Shown: positions 6,468 through 7,666 of the stretch, in pieces | How the letters are laid out: each line of letters starts with the position of its first letter | How positions within the stretch are numbered: the stretch's first letter is position 1 | Source of the DNA: Desulfobacterales bacterium | GTDB lineage: Bacteria > Desulfobacterota > Desulfobacteria > Desulfobacterales > JAUWMJ01 | Assembly (NCBI GenBank): GCA_030613225.1 | Contig: JAUWMJ010000131.1 | Span: 1-7,666 of the forward strand | Direction of reading: 5' to 3' | Length of the DNA stretch: 7,666 nucleotides | Notes under the pieces: generated by a model | The model's input: the letters and a program-made list of their open reading frames with translations, nothing else | Told to the model about the DNA's origin: nothing | Database searches by the model: none | Position numbers and translations under genes: made by a program

Positions 6468-6473
6468 ATTATA
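6468..6473 (-). promoter_or_regulatory. Candidate -10 box for the substrate-binding protein gene
   Basis: Read on the minus strand this is a perfect TATAAT, 30 bases before the chosen start codon, which gives a short leader with a strong GGAGG ribosome site. No good -35 is seen at the usual spacing (TTTTAT at 17 bases), so the promoter may be weak or need an activator. Confidence 0.4.
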
Positions 6474-6561
6474 AGATTTGAAACAATAACATAAAATGTA
6501 AGCAGAGGCAATGCCCAAAATTCACTGTTTCATTTTTATACTTGAAAGGAAGAACGCCTTG

Positions 6562-6590
6562 TTTACATGCAAAGCTGTTCATGCTACATT
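6562..6590 (+). promoter_or_regulatory. Candidate sigma-70 promoter for the CBS protein gene
   Basis: TTTACA (6562-6567, 5 of 6 to consensus) and TACATT (6585-6590, 4 of 6) are separated by 17 bases. It points toward the CBS-domain gene and would give a leader of roughly 100 bases containing the hairpin at 6644-6658. Found by eye only, so tentative. Confidence 0.3.
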
Positions 6591-6643
6591 ATTATCTTAA
6601 TTGAGCAAAAAGCGTTCAATTGTTTTAGTCTTGACGGAATCTA

Positions 6644-6658
6644 CCTGCTTTTAGCAGG
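6644..6658 (+). other. Hairpin in the leader of the CBS protein gene
   Basis: CCTGCT (6644-6649) and AGCAGG (6653-6658) form a perfect 6-bp stem with a TTT loop, ending 37 bases before the start codon. It may be an operator-like palindrome or a leader hairpin. No T-run follows, so it is not a terminator. Confidence 0.35.
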
Positions 6659-6695
6659 CAGAGGTTTAAAAAAACTGCAAAACAGGAGGTTTACA

Positions 6696-7259
6696 ATGAA
6701 AACAAAAATTGTGAAAGATCTGATGGTTCCCCTTGCTGATTATGCCACGGTTTCAGAAGATGCTACCTTGTATAATGCCATCATTGCTCTGGAAGAAGCA
6801 CAGAATAAATTTGATCAATCTCGATACCGGCACAGGGCAATTTTAATATATGATAAAAACAGGCACATTACAGGCAAAATAAGTCAACTCGATATACTTA
6901 GAGCTCTGGAACCAAAATATGATGAGATGGACAATCGAAGGGGCATGTCCCATTATGGTTTTAGTAAGAAATTTTTAAGGACCCTGCGGGAACAGTTCAG
7001 CCTTTTTGACAAACCATTGGAAGAAATTTGTCAAAAGGCGGCTTTGCTTAAGGTAAAAAATATCATGTATACTCCTACGGAAGGAGAGTATGTCAATGAG
7101 AATGATTCACTGGATATCGCTATTCACCGCCTGGTTATGGGACGTCATCAGTCTCTTCTGGTTGCAAAGGGTGGCGATACTAAGAATATCATAGGAGTTT
7201 TAAGAAAAACGGATGTCTTTATGGAAGTTTGCGAAGCTATTAAGGCCTGCAATTTGTGA
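6696..7259 (+). CDS. Two-CBS-domain protein
   Basis: This is a 187-residue cytoplasmic protein made almost entirely of a CBS pair. The first CBS motif spans about residues 7-72 (VKDLMVPLADYATVSEDATL ... GKISQLDILRAL) and the second about 119-178 (VKNIMYTPTEGEYVNENDSL ... GVLRKTDVF), joined by a roughly 45-residue linker. CBS pairs usually bind adenine nucleotides such as AMP or ATP and act as energy-state sensors. No catalytic or DNA-binding domain is visible. The start at 6696 is chosen because AGGAGG (6684-6689) lies 6 bases upstream and the CBS motif begins at once; an in-frame ATG at 6567 would add 43 unrelated residues. It is divergent from the binding-protein gene and precedes a probable sensor kinase, which suggests a signalling role without proving it. 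Confidence 0.88.
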   Translation: MKTKIVKDLMVPLADYATVSEDATLYNAIIALEEAQNKFDQSRYRHRAILIYDKNRHITGKISQLDILRALEPKYDEMDNRRGMSHYGFSKKFLRTLREQFSLFDKPLEEICQKAALLKVKNIMYTPTEGEYVNENDSLDIAIHRLVMGRHQSLLVAKGGDTKNIIGVLRKTDVFMEVCEAIKACNL

Positions 7260-7269
7260 GGAAAAAAGT

Positions 7270-7524
7270 TGTAACCGTTCACGGTTCAGAGTTCACGGTT
7301 CAGAGGTTAATTGCTTTGCGATTTTCTTTATCTTTTTGCTTTTAAGTTCAGTACAATCTCGGTTACTGCCCGCACATGCCTTGCAGTGGCAGGCAGGGAC
7401 GTATCATAAGAATCTAATACATTTCACATTGGATTCAGAATCAAAACTTTCTTTCACGGGAGCATATGTTATATTCCACCCTAAATCAGTTTAACCTTGA
7501 ACCTCTGAACCGTGAACGGTTACA
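7270..7524. repeat. Non-coding element bounded by inverted repeats (MITE-like)
   Basis: The 303-base gap after the CBS gene is mostly one symmetric unit. A 22-base exact inverted repeat (7270-7291 versus 7503-7524, core GTAACCGTTCACGGTTCAG) forms its ends. The left arm has a second tandem GTTCACGGTT copy (7291-7300), and both arms finish internally in GGTTAA (7305-7310 and, inverted, 7491-7496). The interior is AT-rich, with a small hairpin (GAATCTAAT / ATTGGATTC, 7410-7436, one G-U pair). No transposase and no convincing gene lie inside; the 93-codon frame reaching it from 7213 overlaps the CBS gene and is doubtful. The family is the same as at 263-395. It may be a small non-autonomous mobile or palindromic repeat. 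Confidence 0.65.
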
Positions 7525-7562
7525 AAAAGTTTTTATGGTTTTTTACGCAAAGGATTCCTAAG

Positions 7563-7666
7563 ATGTGGAATCGAATAAGCCTGCGCAACCGTATTTTTTT
7601 AATTTTGGCTGCTTTGGTTATTATTACCATGATAGGTGGTGTTGTCATGGTATGGTACACCTATCG
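7563..7666 (+). CDS. N-terminus of a membrane protein, probably a sensor histidine kinase (3' end outside window)
   Basis: The first 34 codons are visible: a short basic start (MWNRISLRNRIF) and a long hydrophobic segment (LILAALVIITMIGG and on to VVMVWYTY). The start is supported by AAAGGA (7549-7554) with 8 bases spacing. Basic-then-hydrophobic starts of this form are typical of HAMP-containing sensor histidine kinases or chemoreceptors, with a first transmembrane helix followed by an external sensing region. No kinase domain is inside the window, so the function is a guess from style and context. Confidence 0.55.
   Translation, partial: MWNRISLRNRIFLILAALVIITMIGGVVMVWYTY

Noticed and set aside
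6438..6518. Upstream start adding 27 residues to the binding protein.
   Set aside because: The extension would mask the signal peptide and would cover the candidate promoter and ribosome site of the shorter start.
6567..6695. Upstream start adding 43 residues to the CBS protein.
   Set aside because: The added residues are unrelated to CBS domains and span the leader hairpin, while AGGAGG sits just before ATG 6696.
7213..7494. 93-codon open frame overlapping the end of the CBS gene and the repeat element.
   Set aside because: It begins within the CBS gene in another frame without a ribosome site and runs through the inverted repeat arm. The hydrophobic stretch comes from T-rich sequence.

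Overview
The window carries most of an rnf operon (a membrane complex that couples ferredoxin/NAD(H) electron transfer to ion transport), followed by a short divergent locus of signalling or solute-binding character. The organism looks like an anaerobic bacterium, most likely a sulfate-reducer-type member of the Desulfobacterota (Desulfobacterales-like). This is inferred from the rnfC-D-G-E-A-B gene order, a long Cys-rich RnfB of the anaerobe type, moderate-to-low GC, and short repetitive palindromic inserts between genes. No rRNA, tRNA, transposase or CRISPR array is present.

Layout: 3-257 is the 3' end of rnfC (two [4Fe-4S] motifs); 418-1407 rnfD; 1424-2014 rnfG; 2026-2631 rnfE; 2634-3209 rnfA; 3493-5598 rnfB. 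The genes from rnfD to rnfA are tightly packed (gaps of 16, 11 and 2 bases). The rnfC/rnfD and rnfA/rnfB junctions are each opened by a non-coding insert built from short repeats arranged as inverted flanks. The rnfB gene is the most striking item. Its first ~190 residues are a complete RnfB, and the remaining ~510 residues are an FAD/NAD(P)-binding iron-sulfur oxidoreductase of the GltD/NfnB/DsrL type. Ferredoxin-side and pyridine-nucleotide-side chemistry are therefore joined in one polypeptide. RnfD is also atypical: the usual S/T-G-A-T flavinylation motif reads SGFN, while RnfG keeps SGAT.

After a convergent junction with a small shared hairpin (5593-5628), an exported PstS-like solute-binding protein with seven cysteines lies on the minus strand (5628-6437). 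It is divergent from a two-CBS-domain protein (6696-7259). A third repeat-bounded non-coding insert (7270-7524) follows, then the start of a membrane protein cut by the window edge (7563-7666) that resembles the N-terminus of a sensor kinase.

Working model (inference): RnfC, RnfB and the RnfB-fused flavoprotein form the cytoplasmic electron-entry side. RnfA, RnfD and RnfE form the membrane core, with RnfG outside. The fused module could give the complex a second NAD(P)H or other electron entry or exit site. The downstream binding protein, CBS protein and kinase may form a separate sensing unit.
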